Shown here: positions 7,530 through 16,100 of the stretch, in pieces
Layout: every line of letters begins with the position of its first letter
Position numbering within the stretch: position 1 is the stretch's first letter
Assembly: GCA_949300485.1 (NCBI GenBank)
Contig: CASGEL010000002.1
Span: forward strand, 62,001 to 126,000
Length of the DNA stretch: 64,000 nt
Source: an uncultured bacterium
GTDB lineage: Bacteria; Cyanobacteriota; Vampirovibrionia; Gastranaerophilales; Gastranaerophilaceae
Reading direction: 5' to 3'
Position numbers and translations under genes: made by a program
Notes under the pieces: generated by a model
Databases searched by the model: none
Told to the model about the DNA's origin: nothing
What the model saw: the letters and a program-made list of their open reading frames with translations, nothing else

Positions 7530-8450
7530 TTATTCCGAAAAAATTGCATTGATAAAATCTTCAGTATCAAAGGCTTTTAAATCTTCCATTTTCTCGCCGA
7601 CTCCAACGAGCTTTACAGGAAGTTTCATCTCTTTGGCAATAGCAATAATTATTGCACCTTTAGCACTGCCATCGAGCTTTGTCAGCGCAACGGAGGTCAA
7701 ATTAACAGCTTGAGCAAAAACTTTTGCCTGCTGTAAACCATTTTGGCCGGTATTGGCATCAATTACAAGAATACTTTCTCTTAAAGCATCCGGAGCCTGT
7801 TTATCTATGACCGTTTTGATTTTTTTCAATTCTTCCATCAGGTTGAACTTATTTTGAAGCCTGCCTGCTGTATCAACAAGAATTACATCGTAGTTTTCAG
7901 ACCTGGCCTTTTGTATTGCTTCATAAACAACTGATGCAGGATCAGCTTTATCTTTCCTTACAATATCTGCGCCGGCTCTTTCTGACCAGATATTTAATTG
8001 CTCTTCTGCTGCTGCTCTGAAAGTATCTCCAGCCGCTACCAAAACTTTTTTTCCTTCTTGTCTGAAACGATATGCCATTTTAGCTATCAGAGTTGTTTTA
8101 CCTGCACCGTTAACTCCTGTGATAAAATAAATATTAAGCTCGTTTTCATTGTAATTTAAGTCAGTAGAACCGGCACTTTGAAGTGTTTTTCTAAACTCTT
8201 CTTTCAAATAATTTTTGAGCTCAGAAGGTTTAGCATTCTTTTTAGCGCGAAGATTATCTACAAGTTCGGCAGCATAACCGACACCTAAATCGGCACTTAT
8301 TAAAGTATCCTCAATATCATCAAGCGCAAATTCCGAATACTGTTCTTCTGTAGTGTCAACATTTGACAGAACATTCCCGACAAGAGATTGTGCAGTATTC
8401 GAAACAGCGTGTTTCAGGTCATTAAATTTGTCTTTAAAGAATCCAAACAT
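7530..8450 (-). CDS. ftsY: Signal recognition particle receptor FtsY
   Basis: This 306-residue SRP-type GTPase docks ribosome-nascent-chain-SRP complexes at the membrane. A helical N domain (about 25-95) is followed by the G domain: P-loop GVNGAGKTT (112-120), DTFRAAAEEQL, DTAGR near 200, and TKLDGSAKG near 257. It lacks the long acidic A domain of the E. coli protein and starts MFGFFKDKF, a short membrane-binding helix typical of compact FtsY. A small orphan gene ends 20 bases upstream and is probably cotranscribed. It converges with the nucleotidase gene with only 7 bases between. Confidence 0.97.
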   Translation of the reverse strand: MFGFFKDKFNDLKHAVSNTAQSLVGNVLSNVDTTEEQYSEFALDDIEDTLISADLGVGYAAELVDNLRAKKNAKPSELKNYLKEEFRKTLQSAGSTDLNYNENELNIYFITGVNGAGKTTLIAKMAYRFRQEGKKVLVAAGDTFRAAAEEQLNIWSERAGADIVRKDKADPASVVYEAIQKARSENYDVILVDTAGRLQNKFNLMEELKKIKTVIDKQAPDALRESILVIDANTGQNGLQQAKVFAQAVNLTSVALTKLDGSAKGAIIIAIAKEMKLPVKLVGVGEKMEDLKAFDTEDFINAIFSE

Positions 8451-8470
8451 AGCTGAATAATAACATGAAA

Positions 8471-8665
8471 TTATTTATTTTTCATCCAGAGTATATAAAA
8501 ATAGATTTGTCTTTTTAGTTCTATATACAATTTTTTCCGTTCAGCCGGGAGCTTTATCATTCTCAAAGTTATAAAAAGTATAAGTCTAAGCTCTCCACAT
8601 ATTGTATCAGGAAGAATTATATCTTCATCTTCGTCAAAGTTTTCAATGTCTATTTGGTTATTCAT
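8471..8665 (-). CDS. Small orphan protein upstream of ftsY
   Basis: This 64-residue protein has an acidic N-terminus (NFDEDEDIILPD) and a long basic/hydrophobic helix (LRLILFITLRMIKLPAERKKLYIELKRQ). I do not recognise it. It lies 20 bases upstream of ftsY on the same strand with TATAAT about 20 bases before its ATG, so it may be the first gene of the ftsY transcript. The Shine-Dalgarno sequence is poor. It may bind membrane or ribosome, but that is speculation. Confidence 0.5.
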   Translation of the reverse strand: MNNQIDIENFDEDEDIILPDTICGELRLILFITLRMIKLPAERKKLYIELKRQIYFYILWMKNK

Positions 8666-8784
8666 AATATCAAAAATTGCATTATAATATTAAGTATTGA
8701 TTAAGAATATCAATCACTAATTGTCATAACCTATCATGCATTTATATATTTGTCAATACAATATTAAAAATTTAAACTGTTATT

Positions 8785-9003
8785 ATGTTGGACATAAAAC
8801 AAGAAATAGAAATATTATTATTAAAAAATAATAGACTTTCAATGAGAAAGCTGATAGAAAATATGCAAAAAGCTAATTACGATATCTCACAACAAAGTAC
8901 TATTTCTGTTCAATTGAATAAAAAGCGTATAAGGTTTGAAACAGTTCAGGAAATTTTGGATTATTTGGGCTACGAGTTAGTAATAAAAGAAAAGCAGAAA
9001 TAA
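8785..9003 (+). CDS. Small helix-turn-helix-like protein
   Basis: This 72-residue all-helical protein begins MLDIKQEIEILLLKNN. The segment SMRKLIENMQKA, ISQQSTISVQLNKKRIRFETVQEILDYLGYEL follows the order of Xre-type domains: helix, turn, recognition helix with QxSTIS, then a helix ending in LGYEL. A DNA-binding regulator or antitoxin-like role is plausible but unproven. There is no obvious toxin partner next to it. GCAGAAAT and ATTTCTGC (8994-9012) form a small hairpin over its stop codon. It converges with nusB. Confidence 0.55.
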   Translation: MLDIKQEIEILLLKNNRLSMRKLIENMQKANYDISQQSTISVQLNKKRIRFETVQEILDYLGYELVIKEKQK

Positions 9004-9040
9004 AATTTCTGCCTTCCAAAAGTTTATTTTTGAATTTTGA

Positions 9041-9703
9041 TTAATCTTTTATACCTTTGTCAACAATGACTTTTGCCAATATTCCGTTGATGAATGAAGC
9101 GCTGTCATCTGTTGAATATTTTTTAGCCAATTCAAGAGCTTCATCAATAATAACTTTCATTGGAGTTTCTTTGATGTATAAAAGTTCAGACAATGCAATT
9201 CTAAGAATGTCTTTATCCATTTTAACAAGTCTGTCAAAATCCCATCCTGCTGAATACTTTTTAATAATATCATCAATTTCTTCGTGATGCTGCTGAAATG
9301 CCTCAGCTATTTGAATTGCATAATTTTTTACATCTCCCTGAGATTCAAGAGTTGTAAATTCAGCTATTTCTAAAGCTAATAAAGCTTTCTCTGCAACTTC
9401 TATCATCTCATCAATTCTTGCTTTTAGATCAGCTGTCATAGGAAGCGGAACTGAAATATTTGCAGCATCAATTGGTCTGTTTAGATTTATCTCGTGTTCT
9501 GCTTCATAATCATCAATTTTATTCTTCATATCAAGAAGTGAACCTAGTGAAGTTTTTAAATCGTCATTAGCACTGCTTGAAAGAATTCTTACGGACTTTA
9601 AAATAATATCGTCCAGATTTTCTTTTGAATAGTTTGTAATTTTTTTATCAAACTGTGAAAATAATATAAATGCCAGTTCTCTGGCTGCTCTGCGGGCTTG
9701 CAT
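9041..9703 (-). CDS. nusB: Transcription antitermination factor NusB
   Basis: This 220-residue all-helical protein partners with S10 (NusE) in rRNA antitermination. The start MQARRAARELAFILFSQ and the C-terminal half (DKDILRIALSELLYIKETPMKVIIDEALELAKKYSTDDSASFINGIL, given here as two motifs: LRIALSELLY and INEALELAKKYS-like) are diagnostic. At 220 residues it is longer than the roughly 140-residue E. coli protein because of an insertion near 40-120. Long versions are typical of Cyanobacteria and relatives, which supports the taxonomic inference. Confidence 0.93.
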   Translation of the reverse strand: MQARRAARELAFILFSQFDKKITNYSKENLDDIILKSVRILSSSANDDLKTSLGSLLDMKNKIDDYEAEHEINLNRPIDAANISVPLPMTADLKARIDEMIEVAEKALLALEIAEFTTLESQGDVKNYAIQIAEAFQQHHEEIDDIIKKYSAGWDFDRLVKMDKDILRIALSELLYIKETPMKVIIDEALELAKKYSTDDSASFINGILAKVIVDKGIKD

Positions 9704-9814
9704 ACTTTACCTCATAACTTTTTCATATTCTACTTTTATATGCAATTATGCTAGCATGAAAAATTTTTTATCTCAAGAAAGATATTGCGGAACTTCTATC
9801 ATCGTTTCCGCTAA

Positions 9815-9904
9815 ATATGTGTAATACTGTCATGCTGTCATTACGAATCGGCTTCGGAATCTCCTTTGTTACATTTACCATAGATTCTGAAACAAGTTCA
9901 GACT
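9815..9904. repeat. Decayed copy of a dispersed intergenic repeat
   Basis: The block GTCATTACGAATCGGCTTC through GGAATCTCC and the block AGATTCTGAAACAAGTTCAG resemble the ends of the short palindromic elements found between genes in many bacteria (GTCATTGCGA..., GATTCTGAAACAAGTTCAGAATGAC). The copy is imperfect and ends directly at the stop codon of the secreted-protein gene at 9906. No coding frame crosses it. It is identified from memory of such elements, not from a search. Confidence 0.45.
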
Positions 9905-9905
9905 A

Positions 9906-10391
9906 TTATTTTTTACCATTCTTCTCTTCGACATATTTAAATCCATACTTCGCACAGTCTAATTTTTTTGTTATTATGCTAGGATAGTTTTTCTTAACTT
10001 CCTTTGCTAAGGTATATAGACATGTATTTGCGGCTTTCTCACTTTGGCCTATTCGTAAAGAAGCATATCCGATTATTTCACTTCTATCTTCGTTAAAGCG
10101 GAAAGAACATTCTACATCTTTTAAACTGATCGGAACTGATGTCTCAATTTTACTGCAATATCCGTAGTTATATAGGTTTGGTACGGTTCTATTTAAGGAA
10201 ATACATTTGTTGTAAAGTTCCCTTTTCTTTAAATATTTTTTACATTGTTTTTCATTAGCTTTGTCCAGATTTACACCAAGAAATGCTCTATCCGCATAGG
10301 AACAGTAGAATAATTGTTCATCCTTCAGGGCAAATGCTGCTGTCGATAAACTGAATAACATTAAAGTTATAAAAAGTAAAATTTTTTTCAT
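9906..10391 (-). CDS. Small secreted cysteine-containing protein
   Basis: This 161-residue protein starts at the ATG at 10391, which has AAGGAG five bases upstream and gives a textbook signal peptide (MKKILLFITLMLFSLSTAAFA, cut before LKDEQ). An in-frame start 20 codons earlier would spoil the signal. The mature part is basic with seven or more cysteines (YCSYADRA, KQCKKYL, YNKCI, YGYCSK, VECSF, NTCLY, DCAKYG), suggesting disulfide bonds in the periplasm. The family is unknown. The gene downstream of it on the minus strand is nusB, with a decayed repeat in between. Confidence 0.75.
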   Translation of the reverse strand: MKKILLFITLMLFSLSTAAFALKDEQLFYCSYADRAFLGVNLDKANEKQCKKYLKKRELYNKCISLNRTVPNLYNYGYCSKIETSVPISLKDVECSFRFNEDRSEIIGYASLRIGQSEKAANTCLYTLAKEVKKNYPSIITKKLDCAKYGFKYVEEKNGKK

Positions 10392-10447
10392 ATAAGCTCC
10401 TTTTAATATATAAATTATATTATAGAGTATTTGTTTTATAACTGTAA

Positions 10448-11032
10448 TCAATTATTAGGACTAGTTTTAATAAATTTTGACTTTAGATTTGCAAAGATAA
10501 ATTTGAAAGTATCCTTAAAGTTAAAAAACTCTTTTACGTGAAATTTTATGATATCTAACCGGCTTGATTTATCAGGACAATGATCAATTTTTAAAGGCGA
10601 AGAACCAAATTCTCTGCATATTGACGGGCGATGTTCATAAACACTGCATCTGCCGTATGTTGTAATAAACGGACAGTAATTTTTATATTTGCCATAATCA
10701 TTTAACAATTCCTTCACCTGTTCCATACTTTTTATATTTAACTCGTTCAACACTTCTCTGGGGATACCTACAAGTTTGTTTCCATTTTGATCAAACCCTA
10801 TCAACTGTACAGGATTTGGGGTTGTGTTGTATATTACGGAATTAAATGTATCTCTCGGATCATTTTGCCCTATATTTACAGCCCTATAAATTGGTCGTTG
10901 TATTCGGCCCTGAAATTTATCTAAAAAACCCTCAGGTAATGGTGCATCAATACAGCATCTAGCTTTACACCTTGGTATAAAACACTTTGCTGGAGTATTT
11001 AAATACGCTCTGATTTTTGTATAGTAACTCAT
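10448..11032 (-). CDS. YkgJ-family Cys-cluster protein
   Basis: With the ATG at 11032 this is a 194-residue protein. An upstream TTG at 11068 is possible, but it falls in the T-run of the rpsA terminator. CFIPRCKARCC near the N-terminus is the CxxxxCxxxCC-like cluster of YkgJ-type proteins. CPFITTYGRCSVYEHRPSICREFG supplies further Cys and the conserved RPxxCRxF signature. The family is annotated as a zinc- or iron-chelating domain of unknown physiological role. A second member lies at 26537. Confidence 0.8.
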   Translation of the reverse strand: MSYYTKIRAYLNTPAKCFIPRCKARCCIDAPLPEGFLDKFQGRIQRPIYRAVNIGQNDPRDTFNSVIYNTTPNPVQLIGFDQNGNKLVGIPREVLNELNIKSMEQVKELLNDYGKYKNYCPFITTYGRCSVYEHRPSICREFGSSPLKIDHCPDKSSRLDIIKFHVKEFFNFKDTFKFIFANLKSKFIKTSPNN

Positions 11033-11070
11033 AACTATTATAAACCCAAACAAAATATTTTTTGCCAAGA

Positions 11071-11108
11071 AAAAAGCCTGTTTTATTAAATACTAAAACA
11101 GGCTTTTA
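11071..11108 (-). terminator. Terminator of rpsA
   Basis: On the minus strand AAAAGCCTGTTTTA pairs with TAAAACAGGCTTTT around a short AT-rich loop and is followed by TTTTCTTGG. It begins about 20 bases after the rpsA stop codon. Confidence 0.85.
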
Positions 11109-11129
11109 CTCTATTTGAATAATATTACA

Positions 11130-12212
11130 TTACTCTTCAGTTGAAACTTCTTCTTCTGTTTTATTAATATCTTTTACGCTCAATGCGATTCTGTGTTCTT
11201 GAGGTGTGAATTTTTTAATCAAAACTTCAACACTATCACCTACTTTGTAAGCATTGAACGGATTAACATTTTCTTCTGCCATTTCAGAAACAGGTAACAA
11301 TGCTTCTACACCAGGGAAAATATTAATAAAAGCACCAAATCCTGTAACTTTATTTACAGTACCTGTAATTACTTGACCTTCGGCAAATTGACCTTCAATC
11401 TGCTGCCATGGATCTTCACCCATTCTCTTTAATGACAATGAAATTCTCTTTAATTCATGGTCAATTTTAATAATTTTTACTTCAACAGTTTCGCCTAAAG
11501 AAATTACATCTGAAGGGTGTTTAATTCTTTGCCAAGAAATTTCAGATATAGGAAGCAATCCATCAATACCGTTGATGTCAACAAATGCACCAAAATCAGC
11601 AATTCTTACGACTTCACCTTTTACAATTTGATCTTCTTGAAGTTCAGCTAAAATATTATCAACAACTTGATCTCTTTGTTCTGCAACAGCTTGTCTTTGA
11701 GATAAGATAAGTTTATTTTTCTTAGGATCAGCTTCCAAAACTTTAACTTCAATTTTTTGATCCAACAATCCGTCAAACGGAGTTCCAGTTCTTAATTGAG
11801 AAGATGGGATAAAGCCTTTTAAATCTGCTACATCAACCAATACACCGCCCTTAACTACAGAAACAACTTTTGCAAGAATTGTATCACCTTGAACTTTTGC
11901 ATCATTAAGTTGAGCCCAAGCTTGAGCAAATGCAAGTCTTTTTAATGACAATACCATTCCTTCTTCATCTTGTTCTTCTTTTAATACATAAAATTCTTTA
12001 ATATCACCAATTTCTAGAGGTGAAGCTTCTTCTGCTGAAGAAATTTCTTTAATAGGTAAGAAAGCTTCTGTTTTTGCGCCTCTTACGCTGATTAAATATC
12101 CGTCTTGTTCTTTTCTCAATACTGTACCTTCTACGATATCAGCTACTGAATGACCGCTGGAAAAACTTTCTTCCAACAATTTTTCAAAATCATCTAATGT
12201 TGCTTGTGTCAT
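11130..12212 (-). CDS. rpsA: 30S ribosomal protein S1
   Basis: This 360-residue protein carries four S1-type OB-fold repeats (about 20-90, 105-175, 195-265, 280-350). Each has the signature VKGxVxxxxxxGxFVD or a variant (DFGAFVDINGIDGLLPISEIS is the clearest) followed by LSLKR. It helps the 30S subunit bind and unfold mRNA. E. coli S1 has six repeats; the four-repeat length is typical of Cyanobacteria and Firmicutes. It has a good RBS (GGAG) and lies 26 bases downstream of ispH on the same strand. The ispH-rpsA neighbourhood is fused into one protein in some Clostridia. Confidence 0.95.
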   Translation of the reverse strand: MTQATLDDFEKLLEESFSSGHSVADIVEGTVLRKEQDGYLISVRGAKTEAFLPIKEISSAEEASPLEIGDIKEFYVLKEEQDEEGMVLSLKRLAFAQAWAQLNDAKVQGDTILAKVVSVVKGGVLVDVADLKGFIPSSQLRTGTPFDGLLDQKIEVKVLEADPKKNKLILSQRQAVAEQRDQVVDNILAELQEDQIVKGEVVRIADFGAFVDINGIDGLLPISEISWQRIKHPSDVISLGETVEVKIIKIDHELKRISLSLKRMGEDPWQQIEGQFAEGQVITGTVNKVTGFGAFINIFPGVEALLPVSEMAEENVNPFNAYKVGDSVEVLIKKFTPQEHRIALSVKDINKTEEEVSTEE

Positions 12213-12238
12213 TTTTATTTCTCCTTTTCTTTGTTTAG

Positions 12239-13099
12239 TTAATTTATACTTTCAATGACTTTTTTAATAACATTGTCAGGAGTAGATGCCCCTGCTGTTA
12301 TTGAAATTTTATTTGATTTTTCAATCAACGCTCTGTAATTTTCTAATTCTTTATCTGTTTCTATATGAATTGTTTTCGTTATATTTTTCAAAATTTCAGC
12401 CAAATGAGTTGTATTTGCACTCTTTTTTGAACCTACAACTATCATCAAATCGCTGTCTTTTGCAAGTTCAACAGCTTCTGATTGCCTCATTGACGTACTT
12501 TGACAAATCGTATTTGCAATATGCAATTCTTTTGCCAACGGCGCTAAGTATGTAATAATTTCATTTAAAGTTGAAATCATTTGCGTTGTCTGAACTACAA
12601 TTCCGAGTTTTTTGTGTTTTTTCAATTCCTGTTCGTAAGGTTTTAATTGTTCTATTGAATCTGCAACTATAACATTGTCACTATACAAACGAGCATTAGC
12701 ATTAATTGCAACGACCTCAGGATGTTGTGATTTACCGACAATTATGAGATAATAACCTTCTTTAGCCAGTTCGACCGCTTTTTGCTGAACTTTTTTTACA
12801 TCAGGACATGTTAAATCGAAAACTTCAAAACCTGCTTTTTTAATCTGTTCAAAGACTTCAGGACTTTCTCCATGGCTTCTTACAACGCAAATCCCGTTAC
12901 CTTGCTCAGGCAGCTCTGATAACGACTCTATTCCTAAACTTTTTAATTCTTCAATAACCTGTGTATTATGGATAAGCTCACCCAATACACAAATATTTCG
13001 TTCAGGGTTTTCTTCTTTTAATTTTTTTACAGTTTCAACGGCTCTTTTGACTCCGTAACAAAAACCTGCAAATTTTGCTAGTTTAACTTCTTTCGGCAA
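12239..13099 (-). CDS. ispH: 4-hydroxy-3-methylbut-2-enyl diphosphate reductase IspH
   Basis: This 286-residue [4Fe-4S] enzyme makes IPP and DMAPP in the last step of the MEP pathway. Cluster cysteines are Cys14 (AGFCYGVKRA), Cys98 (LTCPDVKKVQ) and Cys199 (NTICQSTSMRQ). ELIHN, VRSHG and GKSQHPEV are family motifs. The start codon is TTG at 13099 and no ATG fits, so translation is probably modest. Two hairpins precede it: the palindrome GCAGGAAATCCTGC at 13128-13141, and TGCTGTAAT/ATTACAGCA at 13139-13159. rpsA follows 26 bases downstream. Confidence 0.96.
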   Translation of the reverse strand: MPKEVKLAKFAGFCYGVKRAVETVKKLKEENPERNICVLGELIHNTQVIEELKSLGIESLSELPEQGNGICVVRSHGESPEVFEQIKKAGFEVFDLTCPDVKKVQQKAVELAKEGYYLIIVGKSQHPEVVAINANARLYSDNVIVADSIEQLKPYEQELKKHKKLGIVVQTTQMISTLNEIITYLAPLAKELHIANTICQSTSMRQSEAVELAKDSDLMIVVGSKKSANTTHLAEILKNITKTIHIETDKELENYRALIEKSNKISITAGASTPDNVIKKVIESIN

Positions 13100-13127
13100 T
13101 TATAATTGTCTTCTTTCAAGTGGACTC

Positions 13128-13159
13128 GCAGGAAATCCTGCTGTAATATAATTACAGCA
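13128..13159 (-). promoter_or_regulatory. Overlapping hairpins in the ispH leader
   Basis: The 14-bp palindrome GCAGGAAATCCTGC and the dyad TGCTGTAAT-ata-ATTACAGCA share three bases, so only one can form at a time. They lie 29 to 60 bases before the TTG start of ispH, with no T-run. The role is unknown: mutually exclusive leader structures or a protein operator are possible. Confidence 0.35.
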
Positions 13160-13191
13160 TAAAAGTTATGTAAAAGCAAGCCGGTTAAAAA

Positions 13192-16100
13192 TTAAGCATT
13201 AAAGTAGAACGGGCCTCTTCTTTTCATTTTATCTATTTGTAGACGAGGACTGACTTTATTTGAGCCTAAAAGAATGCCATCATCTTCTAGTGGCATATTT
13301 GTCGGCTGAGTTACAGGTGGTTGATATGCCATTTGTCTGTTATATTTTACCTGCCACTCATAAGAGCCAGGAGTCAAAACAGGGTCTGCCATTGAAGGAT
13401 TCTCGCTCACCTGAGAAATTTCTTCATAGCCTTCATACATATCAGTATTATCGCTGACTGCTCCAAATGATTCTTTTCTTTTTACTTTTGTACCGTCATT
13501 TAGAACTTTTGTCATTTCATGGTTTTCAAAAATTGGTTGTGTTTTTTGTTGAGCTATAGTGTTATCTTGTTTATTCCCGTTTTCTTTAATTTTATTACTA
13601 TTAGAGTTTTGAACAGCAGATGAAGGTTCAGATGCTACAGTTTTATTTTCTGTAGCTGCATCTGCTGAATAGCGTGATGCATTTTGATCTTGAACTTGAG
13701 GTTCATCAGATTGTGCTGTTTTATTTGGTGAATTTTTCAATGCTACAAGTTCTTCTCTTGTATCAATCGGCAGATATTGTAAATATCTTGCAAATCTTGT
13801 ATTGCTCAAACTGTCAATATTATTAACAAGATAATCCCGAAGCTGTTGACGGTCAGAGTTATTCAGACTGTAGCCTGATGCAATTTTATTATTTATATCA
13901 CTTTCAAACTCCCCGAATAATTCATTCAGTTTTTCAGGATCAGAAAGCTTTAATTCTGCGATAACTCGCTTATAATTATTTGTACCAAGATCAGAAATTT
14001 TTATTTGCCCAGCAGAAATCATTGAAATAATATCGCTTATTGGAAGCATATTCAACAATTCTGATCTTAATTTTTGATTTGAACAATAAGCATATAATTT
14101 CTTTATAACACTTGGGTCATTTTTCATACTGTTGACAAAAGATCGAATATTATCAGAAGATCCGTTTGAGGCAAGAACTTCCAAGAATTTATCCTGAGCT
14201 TGGGAGCCGTATTTATTTATTATTATTGAATAAATAACATTAACATCTGTTCCTGCTTTTGCAAAAATTTGCCTGATTTTTTCTTCTTCTGAATCAGATA
14301 GATTTGTATTATTCTGTACAATATTATCTATGTATTGCAAATCTTCTTCGGAAACATTAGTTGTTTGTCCTTGAATGGATTCTTCAACTTTATTTTGATA
14401 GTTTTGAATATTTTCAGCAACTGCATCTTTTTTAGCCTGCAAAGCTTCCGTTGTGAAGTTATCTTCTGATTGAATCCGGCTGTTATCTTGAGCATATGAA
14501 GATTTTGTTGCAGCTGAAGTATCAGTTGCAGCAGCCGTAGAATACGTTGGTTCTGTTACTGTTTGCTGTTTGAGTTGTGATGTGAAATTTTGAGTTTGAG
14601 CGGCGATATTAGTGTATGCAGAGGCGGTTGCATTTGATGCAGATGTTCTGCCTGATGTTGCTGCAACTTCCTGAATATTTCCGGCATTTTGATTTATATT
14701 ACCCGTTGTTGAATTGGTATTACTGCTTTGTACACTATCAGTATTAGAAGATGATGAAGTTTTTTCTGCATTATTACCTGAAGGCGGAGTTGTTTGAGAA
14801 AGAGTTTCCTGAGAAATCTCGCCTGTTTTCATTGCAGAACGAATATTTGCCTGTTGTTCAGGCGGATAATTCTGCATAGCTGTTTCAACATATGAATTAT
14901 ACTGACTTCTATACTGCTCATCAACAGAATTTGATGCTGCTGCCAAACCTTCTGTTACCGCAGCGTTATCTATTTTAGACAATTCTCTGCCAAAATAAAG
15001 TTGTTCTTCAACCCCATTCTGAGCTGCAGTTTCAATAAATGCCTTAGTAAATTGTGATTTTGCCGCATTTGAAACATTTTCGGACATATTCAAATCTCGG
15101 CCTAAAGCAATAGCTTCTTCTTGCGTTACATATTCTCGATTGTTCCAGCTTTTAGCAACAGCTTCGCCGTAGCCGAGATTTGTATCAAATTCGCCCAATT
15201 CTTTACGGTCATTATGCTCTTTAAAATGAACAGGTGTTCTGTCAATTGCCCTTTCTACAATACTTCTTTCACCTGCATTATGACTTATTTTTTTATATCT
15301 CTTGAGATCCTTTATATTACACTCAACTAAAGACTCACCCAAACTTCGAACTAACTGCGGTTTACTATAATTAAGATCTTCCAGATTAATCCCAAGTTTA
15401 TTACATATTTTTTCTCTTATAGTGTTATCATTACAATTATCCAAGATATAAGCTATTGCTTTTTTATTATTTTTTATATCACTGATATTTTCAAGATCAA
15501 AATCTTTGGCTACATCTTCTAAATATTTATCTATATCGCCATTATATTTTTCAGCAATATCATGCTCTGTAGAACTGCCATTGATAGTATGAGCTTCTGT
15601 AGTATTTCCTCCAATAGCAATTTCTTCTTCTTTAAGTTTTTTTAAATTTAATAATTCAATTCTTTTATCTTCAGGTAAGTTTTTATTTTGTAATTCTTCA
15701 TTTATAGTGTTAAGAATATCTTGTTGGGAAAATTTTTCACCTTTATTACGCATAGTTTTGCGTAGAATGATCTCTTCTAACTCAACAGTGATATTATTTG
15801 CATTTTCATATTTTTTGATTATATCCAGTTTGCTATTAATATCTAACTTTTTAAAATCTTCAAACGAATTGATTTCACCAGATGCAATAGAACTTTTCAC
15901 AGCACTTATCATTTTAGAGAAGCCCTTCATTGCGTTTGCTTTTTTGGAATCCTCTAACGTATCCCAGTCTTTAATATACTCTTTAGCAAAGCTATCTATA
16001 AATTTTTCACGATGAATTTTTTTATCATCGTCACTCAAATTTTTATAATCTGGCTTTAGAGTTTCCAAAACAGAATCAGCAATTCTATTAGTCTGTTCTA

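Noticed and set aside
8785-9003. Toxin-antitoxin pair with the 72-residue HTH-like protein
   Set aside because: No adjacent gene of toxin size or type; neighbours are ftsY operon and nusB.
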